Source: Trichocladium uniseriatum (lineage: Eukaryota; Ascomycota; Sordariomycetes; Sordariales; Chaetomiaceae). From it: DNA of 64,000 bases. Positions 11,543-23,295 of the stretch are shown here, piece after piece. The notes under the pieces were generated by a model. That model was not told the origin of the DNA. It saw only the letters and a program-made list of their open reading frames with translations, and made no database searches. Numbering within the stretch: the stretch's first letter is position 1; each line of letters begins with the position of its first letter. The translations under genes and the position numbers were made by a program. The DNA is taken from assembly GCA_017139535.1 (NCBI GenBank), contig WOUO01000001.1:1860001-1924000 (forward strand). Direction: 5' to 3'.

Positions 11543-13011
11543 ATGACACTGCTAGCCTCTTCCACTATGTCGTTCCACCTAGATAACCGGCCTTTGAACG
11601 ACTTTGAGTTCACATTCGAGACATATTTGGATGACTCGTCTCGCATTGAGGCCGACGTAGGTACACCTCACCTCTTTCCCGATGAAGCATGGGCTAACCT
11701 CAGCCTCGCCAGCCAAACTCGTCTGCCCACGATGTCTAGTATGTTCTCTTTGGCCCCGCTTGACGCATCAAGTGACCAACGCGCCGTCGCAGCGATACAC
11801 AGTCGCTGTCGGACAGCATAGCCAAGGGCCAAGAAGAATTCGGAAGGACCTATCATGCGTACCGTGCTGGCTGTCCGCCTCCCTTTCTCGCCGTCTACCT
11901 TGACTGCCATGCTAACAGACAGACAGCCTACCACTTCCCCAACGACTCGATAGAGAATGAGCGCGTAGAGGAGCAGTACGAAATCATCAAGCTGGCCATG
12001 GATGGACGCCTCCACTTTGCACCCTTTTCCCGCGAGCACCCTCCCCGCCACGTCCTTGACGTTGCCACTGGCACCGGCGCCTGGGCCATCGAGATGGGGG
12101 ACAAGTACCCCGAGGCTCAGATCATCGGCACAGACCTCTCCCCGATCCAGCCCGCGTTTGTTCCACCCAACGTACGGTTTTTTATTGAAGATTCGTATGT
12201 ACCCCCCGGTCTTCGAGATCCAAGTTGTACGAAGTGTATTCTAACAGACGTGCAGGACTGAGGAATGGTACGCATTTATTTCTTTGGATGTAACCCCTTG
12301 TGGTGTGTTAGGCACTTGATGTTATGAGAGCTCTTGCCCCTACAGCCCTCTACCAAGTTTTCTCGTGACCGCTTATACCGAGCGAGCTAAGCTAACACAG
12401 CAGCAGGGTCTACCCAGAAGAGTTTGACTTTATCCATACGCGCGCGACAACTGGTTGCTGGTCAGACCTGAAGAGCCAGGTGCTGCAGCGCGCATTTGAC
12501 CACCTCCAACCTGGCGGTTGGTTTGAGTGTCAAGAAATACCCGCCACCTTGTACTGCGACGACGGCACCCTGTCAGCAGACTGGGGGTTCCAGCGATGGA
12601 CCTACGACTTTATTCATTCCTCCCGGCTCGCTAACAGGCCGGTCGATGCGGGCGAGCAGATAAAAGGTTGGATGCGCGAAGTCGGCTTTGTCGACGTGCA
12701 CGAGGCCGTCATCAAGCTCCCTCTCAACGGCTGGCCCAAGGAATCGCGTCTGAAGCACATCGGCATGCTATGGCAACGCAACCTCCTGGAGGGCATGAGC
12801 GCCTTTAGCCTTGGGTTTTTTAGCCGCTTCTTGGGCAGATCGGTTGAAGAGATTGAGGTCAGTGTCCGAGGCTACGTCACCTCCGTCGGGATGCTAACAT
12901 GTTCTGCCTCAGCTATCACTGGTGGACGTTCGAAACAGTCTATTCGACCGCAATGTCCACGCTTATCACAAGCTCTTTGTCGTCTGCGGGCGAAAGCCTG
13001 CGCCGGCCTAG
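11543..13011 (+). CDS. LaeA/UMTA-like SAM-dependent methyltransferase
   Basis: Seven exons: 11543-11656, 11713-11738, 11793-11872, 11927-12194, 12256-12267, 12407-12857 and 12913-13011, giving 349 aa. A second in-frame ATG at 11567 would remove 8 residues. The assembled N-terminal block reads GRTYHAYRAGSYHFPND, characteristic of fungal LaeA-like (UMTA/TAM domain) methyltransferases. SAM-binding motif I is VLDVATGTGAWAIE (about residues 116-129), followed by GTDLSPIQP and HLQPGGWFECQE. The end is FVVCGRKPAPA. Exon 5 is only 12 nt; both its boundaries are fixed by the EDSTEEWVYPEEFDF continuity across two introns. The donor at 11873 is weak (GTCCGC). These enzymes often affect secondary metabolism, but the substrate here is unknown. 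Confidence 0.88.
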
Positions 13012-13103
13012 ATCCTGTACTTTTAAGTCTTTCTACCCCTGTAGACTTGTGTAATGATCAGCCGTTCCACAAACGGGTACCACACCCGCCACTCACCCCC
13101 TAT
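13012..13103. terminator. Convergent 3' ends, methyltransferase and cupin
   Basis: Only 92 bp separates the stop codon of the + strand methyltransferase from that of the - strand cupin gene. The two mRNAs probably overlap at their 3' ends. No clear polyadenylation signal was identified. Confidence 0.4.
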
Positions 13104-13823
13104 CTACTCCTTAACAAGCCTCTCCAATCCCGTCGCCCTCTCCACCCCAACCAACTCCCTCAACCCCGACCTCACCAAAAACTCGTGATCAAAAAACTCA
13201 AACCCCGGCACCACCGTCTCCGAAACCAACATACCCTCTTCGCTTTCCACCCCATCCCCCGCATCTTCTTCCAAAAACGTCGCTTTAAACCTCCCCCCTT
13301 CGACAAGCCACATCCTCCTCTCCCTCGCCGCCACATTCCGCCCAACCACAAATGTCTCGACCCTCGCCTCCCCATCTCTACCTTTATCTGCCTCCCCGGG
13401 GTGAATAACCACGTACCTCCCCCGTCCACGATGTAGCACATGCAGCGTCGTGCCGCGGTTGCGGTGGAAATACCCCACGGGAGAGTCCGGCGTGAGGAGG
13501 TAGAGGATGGTGGTGGAGAGGTTGCGGAGGTTGGGGTGGAAGTCGGGTCTTTCGTTTTCCTGGTGGTGATGGTATTGTTGGGGGGAGGCGGGTGTCGGAG
13601 GGAAGGGTGAGGGGATGAGGTGTGGGTGGCGGAAGGCTTCGTGGTAGTAGCCGCCTTCGGTGTGTGGGTGGAGGGGGAGGGGGGAGAGGAGGGATTCGAG
13701 TTTGGGGGGTGGGGTTGGGGGTGAAGATGATGGTGAAGGGGGTTTGGTGGTGGAGGGAGGAAATGAGGATGAGGGTGGTTTGGTAGTGGAGGGAGGGGGT
13801 GGTGGGGGCTGTTGCTGGGGCAT
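13104..13823 (-). CDS. DUF985 cupin-like protein
   Basis: Single exon of 239 aa. I chose the ATG at 13823 (context AAAGCCGCCATGCC, near-ideal). An in-frame ATG 120 nt upstream would add an unconserved lysine-rich stretch. The first 45 residues are low-complexity P/S/T/Q with repeated TTKPPS units. The DUF985 cupin core begins at LHPHTEGGYYHEAFR and continues through STTILYLLTPDSPVGYFHRNRG and LHRGRGRYVVIHPG, with the His-rich beta-barrel pattern of the family, and ends near VVPGFEFFDHEF. Some DUF985 proteins bind metal; no catalytic activity can be assigned. The + strand is C-rich over the C-terminal half and G-rich over the N-terminal half. Confidence 0.85.
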   Translation of the reverse strand: MPQQQPPPPPPSTTKPPSSSFPPSTTKPPSPSSSPPTPPPKLESLLSPLPLHPHTEGGYYHEAFRHPHLIPSPFPPTPASPQQYHHHQENERPDFHPNLRNLSTTILYLLTPDSPVGYFHRNRGTTLHVLHRGRGRYVVIHPGEADKGRDGEARVETFVVGRNVAARERRMWLVEGGRFKATFLEEDAGDGVESEEGMLVSETVVPGFEFFDHEFLVRSGLRELVGVERATGLERLVKE

Positions 13824-15408
13824 GGCGGCTTTTTCTTTCTTTGCAATTTTTCTGGTTCTTGGTGTGGTGTCTTCAGGCTGGTGATTTAGACTCGTGTGTT
13901 GGGAATAATGGATGGCTGGCGAGATTCGTGGGAGTGTATTCATAGCTGAAAAAGCACTGGAGTTGGCGGTTGATGGGTATGAGATATGAAATAGACGCGA
14001 AGTTTGAGTTTCTGTGGTGAGATACGGCGTTTCTTTAAACCCCTGGCCTCCAGGATCGACCTAGATACGTATGTAATGTTCGGCATGAGGGAATCTGGCG
14101 GTCCATCAGTGGTGTAAGTGCTGGTGGAGTTTGGGCAGTGGATGATGTCACATCTCCAATCTCGGACTGTTGACGGATGAGGACCCGACCCGCCGTTCAT
14201 GCCGCGGGACTTATACATATAAAAGCAGCACAATTTTCATTCCGTCGCCTCTGTCCAGCACCTTTTTCCCTTTCCGTTTTTTTTATGCAACTATTCTTAC
14301 TTAGTCTCCCCTTCCCCTCCTCTTCTTGTTGGGAATTATTTTAAATACGGCGGGTAGCTTCGGATTGTCAAGTATGGAAATGAATAGAGTTGTCTGAAGG
14401 TTGCGGGACATGACTAAGTTGGCTGTCGGGAAGGTCATCCAAGGGTGCAACAGCGGCGACCAGGGCAGTGGCAGTCTCGGCAGTTTCCTGAAAATGCAGA
14501 TCCGATTTGTCTCTCGCAGAATTTGCCTGAGAGGCACCACACAGCAACATTCGATGTGGGAAACTAACTGCTGTACATACTCGGTGACCGACCTGCGATG
14601 GCATTTCGGCCCGGTGAGAGATGCTGGAAGGTGTGGGGAAGAAAGGACGAACTGCCCGAATCGAAGGAACCCACATGGCCAGACCCTTGGAAACTTGGGC
14701 GGTGGGCCCGAGCGCGTCTTGGCCCACTCAGCCTCCCGCATCCAAGTGGCCCGCCCGACGGACACTGACATGACAATGACAGAAGAACGGAGAACAATGT
14801 CCATCAAGCATTGGATTGTCAATATACATGCCTTTGAGCTCTTGCACCCGGTCTATCGGCAGCTTTCAGAGACGGAGTAATACACGTATCAATACAGCTC
14901 GATTTCTCCAAGGATACACATGGCAAAAGAGCCAAGCTCGAAGTTCCTCAGGGCTCAGGCTGGGTTCCATTCAGAGGCACCTAACCCCACAGAATCCCAG
15001 CGCTAGCCGTTGGACTGCTGCACGCTCTCAGGAGAAAAGGGGTCCAAGGACTCCAGGTCGGTCGGTCTGCTTGGGTCGCATTTGCTCATTTTGCAATCCT
15101 CCAGACGCGACTGATGCAACTGCGGCGCCCAATTATTTCTGCCTCCGGACCTCCATCCAACCTTCCAGCAGCAGTTCCGGCTTGTTGGTGTTGGTTGACC
15201 TGAACTCAGACGCGCCTGCCCGTGTGCCCTCCATCCCAGTACGGAACATTCTGTGTTAATCGCATCCCCCTCCAGGCCCACCCCTGCCCCCATGCTCGGT
15301 GGGACGGTCGCGTGGATTTAGTGGCTCGCCCCAACCTCCGATCATCACACAAAGGAAATCGAACCGAAGTCTGCTTCGCATGTCCGTCTGAACCACGCTG
15401 CATCCAAC
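13824..15408. other. Intergenic region between divergent cupin (-) and ArfGAP (+) genes
   Basis: This 1.6-kb region must hold both promoters. A TTATACATATAAAAG box at about 14212-14226 is TATA-like, followed by a T-rich run at about 14275-14284. Remaining open frames are short and in conflicting frames. I support no gene. Confidence 0.5.
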
Positions 15409-17677
15409 ATGTCGGCAGCTATGAGCAAGCGCCAGCAGGCGCGCAACGAAAAGGCCCTGCAGGATCTCGTCAACAGCGTGCCCGGAAACAACTTTTGCGC
15501 CGATTGTCAAGCGCGGAATCCTGGTAGGAATTGGCTCTGCCCCCCGAATTCGTCGCGCGAAGCACTCCGGACTAACCAAGCCTTGTCTCCAGGTTGGGCA
15601 TCATGGAGCGTACGTCTGCCCTATTGAGCCACGGGTTCCTGCATCCGCGACGACCATACTGACGCTTGTCTGGGGAATAGTTGGGCATCTTCCTTTGCAT
15701 GCGGTGCGCCACGCTCCACCGGAAGTTGGGCACCCATGTGTCCAAGGTGAAGTCGCTGAGCATGGACAGCTGGTCCAACGAACAAGTCGATGTATGCCTG
15801 CCGTGTCTTCTTGTCCCTGCGCCTAGCTAATACCTGCGTAGAACATGAGGAAAGTCGGCAACGTTGTGTCCAACAAACTCTACAACCCCGACGGCAAGAA
15901 GCCCCCGGTCCCCATAGACGTCGACGAAGCCGATGGAGCGATGGAACGATTTATCCGCCAAAAGTACATGAGCCGCACCCTATCCGCAAACAAGAAATAC
16001 AAAGCCGGAGACTCGGACGAAACTCCTCCTCCGCTCCCTCCGAAGACCCCCAGCCGATTTGGCCTTCGGTCCGCCTCGTCGTTATTCCCCCTCGGATCCA
16101 AGTCGAGAAAGGCCAGTGGCGGCCATGAGCCGGACAGCCCGAGAGATGCACACTCATCGCCACCCCGGGCTAAATCGCCCCCGATGTTTGGCGTGAGTAT
16201 CCAGCGCGACCGGACAGGTGGGAGTGAGTCGGACACGGATCGCAAGTTGGCGAAATTACGAGACATGGGCTTTACCGACGACAATCGAAACGCCATGGTC
16301 CTGAAAGGGGTGGGCGGGAATATGGAGAAGACCATAGAAGCCTTGGTGCGGCTCGGCGAGGGGGGCGGGAGAGGGCCGGCGCTTCTCGGCCCGGCAAGGG
16401 CAGCGACTATGCCGGTATCAAGGAGTTTGACGCCCGCAACATCCACCCCGGCTTCCGAAACCCCCCGCGCTCGGCCCATTAGCCCGGCAAGCACAAATCC
16501 CTTCGACATGCTCGACAAACCCCAGCCGCCGCAGCCGCTCTCTTCGCAGTCTACGGGCACACTACAAAACAAGAACCCCTATCTGTCTACGAATCCGTTC
16601 GGTGCGCCCCAGCAGGCCCCATCTGCCTTTGACCTAGCCTTCCAGAACATGTCCCTAGCACCACCATCCCAACCTCTCTTCCCGCACCACACAGGGGGCC
16701 AGGCACAGCAACAGACCGCCCAGCCGCTGTACCAGCAACCGACCGGGGGCCCACTGACAGCTCCTCTGACAGCTCCGCTACCGTCGGCAGCCCAGGGCTA
16801 CTTTGGGATGGCGACAAACGGCAACCAGACGTACAGCAACCAGACTTACCCGCAACTGGCACAGCAGTCGGTGGGCAACTACAATCCCTTCTTAACTGCT
16901 CAGCCGCCGCAGCAGCCGCTGTCGGTCAACACGGCCCAGTTTGGCGGCAACTTTGGCAGCAACCCCTTCACGCGGTCACCGACGAAGATTCAGTCGCCGG
17001 CGCTCTCACAAATCCCAGAGCAGACGCAGCAGAACTTTTACACGTCAGCCGCCCAACCTCAGACGACCAATCCTTTCTTCGCGATGATGCCCGCGGCGCA
17101 ACAACCCGGCCAGATGATGCCCGCGGCGCAGCAGTTCTCACAGATGCAAATGCCCCAGCAAATGCCCCAACAAATGTCCCAGCAAATGGGCCTTGCCCCG
17201 CAGATGACCGGTTACGTGCAGCAGCCGCAGCCGCCGCAGCGGCCCGATACGGCGTCGATAATGTCACTATTCAACCAGCCTCAACTAGCCCCGAATCCGA
17301 ATCAATTCCAAAGCCAATATGCAGGGCAGACAGCCCCAGCTCAGACACCCAACCCTCTTTTTTCCTCACAGACGTTCCCGCTATCCCAGCAGCAGCAGCC
17401 GCAGCAGCAATTTCAACAACAACCACAACCACCGCAACAACAACCACAGCAGCAGCAACAGCCCACACCGGTTAGCCCCGGAGCAAGCAGGAACCCGTTC
17501 ATGGCATCTGGTGGTGGAACGGTGGGTGTGGCGACGCAACAGCCGGCACGGCTCGCCGACGCCACGCCAAAGCATAATGTCAGCCGGGACAGCATGATGG
17601 CGTTGGGGCTCGAGTGGTCGAATGGGCGGCATAGTCCGGACGCGTTTGCGAGTTTGAGTGCGAGGGATACGCGTTGA
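15409..17677 (+). CDS. GTS1: ArfGAP-UBA protein with NPF motifs and Gln-rich tail (Gts1-like)
   Basis: Exons 15409-15523, 15593-15609 (17 nt), 15681-15791 and 15842-17677 give 692 aa. The ArfGAP zinc finger is complete: Cys30, Cys33, Cys50 and Cys53 (CX2CX16CX2C), with the arginine finger in TLHRKLG (Arg58), so GTPase activation of an Arf is expected. A UBA domain follows at about 213-255 (LAKLRDMGFTDDNRNAMVLK). The rest is disordered and rich in P, Q and N, with at least six NPF tripeptides (for example STNPF, GSNPF, TTNPF, SRNPF), which are EH-domain ligands used in endocytosis, and poly-Gln stretches at about 17385-17465. The domain order ArfGAP-UBA-Q-rich matches yeast Gts1. Likely role: endocytic or Golgi vesicle traffic. 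Confidence 0.9.
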
Positions 17678-18827
17678 TTGCCTGCCTACCTTATGTACTT
17701 ACCTAGTGAGGGGTTCGGAGTTGTGGTGTTTGTTTGTATATAAGTGTGCTATGGGGATCGATATATTTTGAGGTTATGGGTGCTGATGGAGATTGTACAA
17801 TATCTTCGGAGTATTGTCATACTTTGCGGTGCTTGTGCCGCAATGGATGTGTAGGTACCTTGAAGGTGGCCTTCATGGAGTATTCGTACCTGCTGGTCTG
17901 GGGCTCGGTTGCAACTTGGATGGGGAGGTTGTGTGGAACCAAGGCTCTTAGCGCTGACGTGCTGCGGGTGGATGGGATGATTAAGAGCATTTCTCAGCCG
18001 CGTGCATATGCCATCTCGGCCTGAATGTAACGCAGGAAAGCGATCAAACAGAGGGGTAATTTTGTTGGCTTGCCGTCCCAACCTCTTGGGGGGTAATATA
18101 TTGCATGATGGTGTACTTCCAGCACAGTGATCGCACGGTGTTCCAAACTTCTAGGTTGCAGGGTCTTGGGGCCATAGAACCCCGGATTTACTTGGCTCTT
18201 CAGCCTTATTCGGACATAAACGCCGGATACTACATGGATGGAACTTGTGCTCACCTCGGCACCACCATCAACAGCAGGCTGTCAGCAGCACCCCGCACTC
18301 TGACCATCTCACCTCACCAAGATGGCATTTCTCAGAGAACTCCCGTGCTTGTGCTTGTATCGGTGTACCCTGCGATGTGGCCATGGCCATCCCAGACACA
18401 GCCCAAGCTATCGATCCTTGGGTGGTCCGCCATGGCGGAGGATCTATTGCTGGCCCGTTGCGTCCAGAACGCGGGAGGGGCTGCCTTGTGTCCCTGCCCG
18501 AGCAGGCTCCAACAAATCGATTGGTGATACTTGTGCATGCATGAAGCCTCCCAAGACCCTCAACTGGGAAGGTTCCCGTTCAGCCCCAAGACGGAGCCGT
18601 GTGGCCGGCCAATCCCCTTGCCTGCCCCTGGCTGGGCCGACCCGCAGGCTGGAACATAAATAGGTATCAGGCAGCCGTCTGAGTGATGGCGAGGCTGGGA
18701 AACCTGTACTGCTCTTCTCTCTCCTCTTTTACGGCTTGTCGTAAAAGCATTGAGGGGTTTGTGTTTTCGTTGATCGAACCTGGTTTTGAATAGCGGCATA
18801 CGTTGTTGACCTTAACTCTCCATCAAC
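17678..18827. other. Intergenic region between ArfGAP and calpain genes
   Basis: About 1.15 kb. The first 60 bp is AT-rich 3' sequence of the ArfGAP gene. A CATAAATAG element at about 18655 is TATA-like, about 170 bp before the calpain ATG. Open frames here are short with no recognisable motif. Confidence 0.5.
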
Positions 18828-21800
18828 ATGTCTACGGTTGGACCTGGCAACGGCCAGAGGGTGGTCCTGGGGGAAACGCAGATAATCATGCCGAGCATCC
18901 TGGAGAAGGTGCCGCAGCCGCCGCAGAAGAAGATTGACGACTTTTGGAAAAAGTTTACCACCAAGGCGCCTGGAAAGGGTAGGTGCAACCTCCAGCTCCA
19001 GCTCCGGCTCCAGCAGGGAGCAACACCAAACCCAAACCCCACAACAGATCCATCTCCAACCAACCTCAGCAAACCCAAGCAGAGGCTAACCATCCCATCC
19101 AGCAACTACCATCCTCCCTAAGAACGAACTCGCCGAGCGCCTGGCCAAGCGCTCCGCCGCCAAGGACCTCGCCGGCGGCACCTCCAAGACCACCACGACC
19201 TCGTACGAAGAGGCCGCCGCGCACTGCCGCGCCAAAGTCGCCCAGATCGTCGCCGAGTGCCGCCGCATCAACCAAAAGTACCGCGACCCCCACTTCGACC
19301 TCGACTACGATCTCCGCTCCGGCACCCGCGACTGCCTCGAGTCGCTGAGCGGCTGGGCCTGCGACTACGAGTCCGGCAGTGGCAGTGAGAGTGATGCGTC
19401 TTCGACTTCGTCGTCGGGAGACGAGGGGGTGTTTCTTAACCGCCAGCGTCGTCGACAGGACCGGGGTGGAAGTGAGAAGAAGAAGAAGCGGGAGGGCGGG
19501 AAGTCTCGTCGCGGGGAGCCAGACGGTGATCGTGGAAAGAGGGCGGGCAACGACGACGCTGCCGACCGCAACCAGAATCGCGGCGAGTGGCCCGGTCATG
19601 AGTTTGCGCCCGAGTCGGTCAAGCGGGTTGGGGATATCTTTGATGACCCCAAGTTTTATATCGATGGCCCGACGGCCAACGATGTCCGCCAGGGCCGGGA
19701 TGGTGACTGTTGGTTGATGGCGGCGCTGTGCACGCTGAGCAATAAGCCGGGCCTGATTGAGCGGGTGTGTGTTGCGCATGATCCGGATGTGGGCGTGTAT
19801 GGGTTTGTGTTTCACCGGGATGGCGAGTGGTTCAGTGAGATTATCGATGACAAGGTGTGTTTTTTTCTCTCCCATGAGCGAGTGGGTGGGTGGACTGGAA
19901 CGGTGCTGACCCCTACTAGCTGTACCTCATCAAACCCGACTACGACCAGGCCAGGATGCAATCGGGCTGGTCCAGCAATCTCGACCGCGCGCTGTGGGAG
20001 GACATTGACCGCCCGGACTCGGAGGAGATCTACCGCCGGACTTTCCAGTCCAACAGCAGCGCCCTGTACTTTGCTCAGTGCGAGAACCCCAACGAGACAT
20101 GGCTCCCGCTGCTGGAGAAGGCGTATGCCAAGGCACATGGTGACTATGCATGCATTGAGGGCGGGTTTACCGGTGAAGGTATAGAAGACCTGACCGGTGG
20201 CGTCACCTCGGAACTGTTTACGACCGATTTGCTTGACAAGGTAGGCGACCTCGCCATACCCCTTTTAGTCTTGGAAGCTAACTCTCGTCTAGGAGTATTT
20301 CTGGAAGGAAGAGCTCATGAAGGTCAACAAGGACTTTCTGTTCGGCTGCTCAACTGGTCTATGGTATGCTTGTCCCAAGATGTTGGCTATCGGCATGCCG
20401 TTGCAGTGATTGCAAATGCTAACTCGACCAGGGGCCTTGGTTATGGAGATCGTAAGGGAATCTATGAAGGGCACGCATATTCCATCATGAGAGCAGTCGA
20501 GATTGACGGTCAACGGCTTCTCTTACTCAAGAACCCCTGGGGCAAGGGCGAATGGACGGGGCCGTGGAGTACGTATTAGCCCTTGGCAAACGCCTTGTTA
20601 CCGACTAACATGCTTCAGGCGACGGCTCAAAGGAATGGACTCCAGAGTGGCTCCAGAAGCTAGACCACCGCTTCGGTGATGACGGAGCATTCTGGATCTC
20701 GTACAAGGACCTGCTTCGCAAGTACCAAAACTTTGAGCGCACGCGGCTCTTCGGACCCGAGTGGAAGACCACATCCATGTGGACGACGCTCAATGTTGCC
20801 TGGTCCGTGGAATACCACCACACCAAATTCACCTTCACGCTCGACAAACCGGGGCCCGTGGTTATTGTCCTCTCGCAGCTCGATACTCGCTACTTCGCTG
20901 GGCTTAAGGGCCAGTACAAGTTCGGGCTGGGCTTCCGCGTCCACAAGGCAGGCGAAGAGGATTACCTAGTCCGCACCCAAACCGCGTTCCGCATGACCCG
21001 CTCCTGCAATGTCGAGCTTGACCTCGAGGCGGGCGAGTACACAGTCTTGATCAAGCTAGACGCCACTCGCTACAATTCGATGCTCCCAGCCGAGGAGGTC
21101 GTGCGTCGAAACGCCAAGATCCGCCGCGAGAAACTGCTACGCATCGGTCTGGCCTACGACTTGGCGCACAGCAAGGCCAGGACAGTCGAGACGGCCGAGG
21201 AGAAGGCCGCGCGGGAGGCGTACGAGAAGCGGCAGAAGGAGAAGCACCGCCAACGTGTGCGCAATCTCGTGATGAAAGCCAAGAAGAAGAACCATTATTT
21301 CCAATGCAAGGGCATCAAGCAGGAGGAGAAGGAACGCGCCAAGTTGAAGGAGCGAGAGAAGAAGAAGGCGGAGAGGAAGGAGGCTAAGCGGGCGGCTCGA
21401 GAGAAAGCAGCGAAGCAGGAGGAAGCAGAGCAGACAAACGAAGTCAAGACGGAACCCGCTCAGGAGGTAGAAGTCACTGAACCCAAGGTGGCAGACGAGA
21501 AGCCGGAAAAGGAGGCCGAGGGAGAGCGCGCATCTGAAACCAGCGCCAAGGGTGAGGATGGATCTCCCGCCGAAGTCAAGGATGGTGGAGACCAAATCAA
21601 GGTCGAGGCTACCGAGCCGGAGGTCTCGGCCGATGCTGGAGAGAAGACGCCATCGGCTTCGACTTCGGATACAGCCGCCAAGGAACCTGTCGACGCGGAA
21701 GAGCAGCCTGCCGCCGAAGAAGAGAGCAAAGCTGTGCCGGTTGAAACTGTAACTGTTCCAATTAAGGAAGACACTCCGGACGTTACAGTCAAGCCAACCG

Positions 21801-22588
21801 AGATCAAGGTCGAAGTCGCCGAGATACAAATCGCCGAGGAGCCGAAGGGGCCACAAACTCCGTCTGAAACCGCGTCGAGCGCTGGCAGCAGCAGCCAGCC
21901 GCCTCTGAACAGAGAGATTGCGGAAAAGATTAAGAAAGCGATCGGCGTCATCTCTGACTTTAAGTCGGAGCTTGAGGGTCTGCTGGGTGAAAAGCAGAAC
22001 GACCAGGATGGAAAGAGCCAAAACGAAGGTGGCGAGGGCCCGAACGACGAAAGTAGCGATGATGAGCGCGAGCAACACCATGCGCACCCTCACCATATGC
22101 ACCCTCGTTTCCGCCTGGGCCAGCGCCTCCCACCACCCGGCTTCCGCAGGCCCCCGCCAAGCACTGCGGGCCCACAATCCGACGACGAAGACGACGACGA
22201 CGTGCTCAGTCTCCCATCGCTGTCGGATATCTCGGACACGGAGCTTGACTACATCGTTAAGCGCAACGACGAGGAAGCGAAGCGGATAGCGCAGACTCTT
22301 CCGCAGTCATCGTCTAGCAGGCCTGATTCGTGGAATGCCGTCGCCGTGGTCGGGCTGCGGATCTACTACAAGGTGGCCGAAGAGGACAAGGACGCCGAGG
22401 GGCTGGTGAAGCTGCGGGTAGTGCGGCCGAATCAGTACGAGCTGAGTGATGATGAGGATGATGCGGATGATGAGGGGGTGAAGGTGAAGGTGGAGGTGAA
22501 GGAGGATGAGGTGGATGAGGCCGAGGTGTTGGATGTGGATGATAGCGCCAAGGATGCCACACTGAAGGGGGAGCCGGAGAGCCAGTGA
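18828..22588 (+). CDS. Calpain-like cysteine protease with long charged C-terminal tail
   Basis: Six exons (18828-18978, 19103-19854, 19920-20240, 20293-20363, 20432-20568 and 20619-22588) give 1133 aa. The catalytic triad of the calpain fold is complete: Cys253 in GRDGDCWLMAAL, His446 in YEGHAYSIMRAVEI and Asn466 in LLLLKNPWGKGEW. A C2-like beta-sandwich domain follows (about 500-620). The last 500 residues hold a Lys/Glu/Arg-rich coiled coil (KEREKKKAERKEAKRAAREK), a long acidic disordered region and a short ordered tail near residue 1050 with VAVVGLRIYYKVAEED. The N-terminus (about 80-230) is also charged. It is not the PalB/Rim13 calpain, whose domain order and length differ. Substrates are unknown. 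Confidence 0.88.
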
Positions 22589-23295
22589 GCAAACAAGGGC
22601 CTCATGGATATCACAGGAGGAGGAGTTGCCCGTCTTGGCCATGGCCGTAAACGAGCAGGCCCAGGCACAGTGTTCGTTCCTTTCAACACGGAGTCCTAGT
22701 TTATATACCAGTCTTGCGTTCTCCCTGGTACCTCCAATAGGCCCGCGGGCCTAATGGAGGGAATGTGAACACCGCACGCCCTGCTGCCGCAGGTAATAGA
22801 ATCGCATGTTTGATTCCGACCTTTGTCGAAAAGTAAAACCCTCAAAAAAAATTCGACTCCGACCTTTGTCGAAAGTAAAACCTCGTGTTTTCGTAGCCGG
22901 CCGCCTCCCCCAACCCAAATCAATTCACAGACCCGAACAATGGGGTTCGGCGGGGAGGGGAAGGTGACTGGTGAGCTTTTGGTGTCTCATGGTACGGCTC
23001 CTTTCTTGCTTGGTTTTGTCAGTGTCTTAAGTTACCTCGGTGAGAATAACGTGTGAACATGTGTGTGAACTGTCGGCCCCCAAGAAAAGACAAGAAAGTA
23101 AGGTCGGAGAAGTGTTACTCTAGAAACAGAAGCAATCGTATTTTTCCTTTTCATCTCGGTTGTTCACAATTGGGTATCTTTAACCAAAAAATCGACGTCT
23201 ACACCGACCGTCCACGCCATACGCCAACCTATACAACAAACCCCGACATACCATCACCCATCCTCAAACCAACCCCATTCCAATAATAGCCGCAA
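22589..23295. other. Intergenic region, convergent 3' ends, with a short direct repeat
   Basis: Between the calpain (+) and Fta4 (-) stop codons. It contains a roughly 28-bp direct repeat (22813-22882) and AT-richer sequence at about 23090-23290. No gene is supported. Confidence 0.55.
22813..22882. repeat. Imperfect direct repeat, two copies about 42 bp apart
   Basis: The stretch TCCGACCTTTGTCGAAAAGT and its continuation TAAAACC recur 42 bp later with one A missing from the A-run. Each copy contains the small palindrome-like CGACCTTTGTCG. Non-coding; origin unknown. Confidence 0.75.

Noticed and set aside
17734..18024. Plus-strand 96-codon frame after the ArfGAP gene
   Set aside because: AT-richer 3' sequence with rare-codon use and no motif; not supported as coding.
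21137..22177. Minus-strand Leu-rich frame of 346 codons opposite the calpain tail
   Set aside because: The Leu runs are the complement of Lys/Glu/Arg codons in the calpain tail; no independent start or splice evidence.
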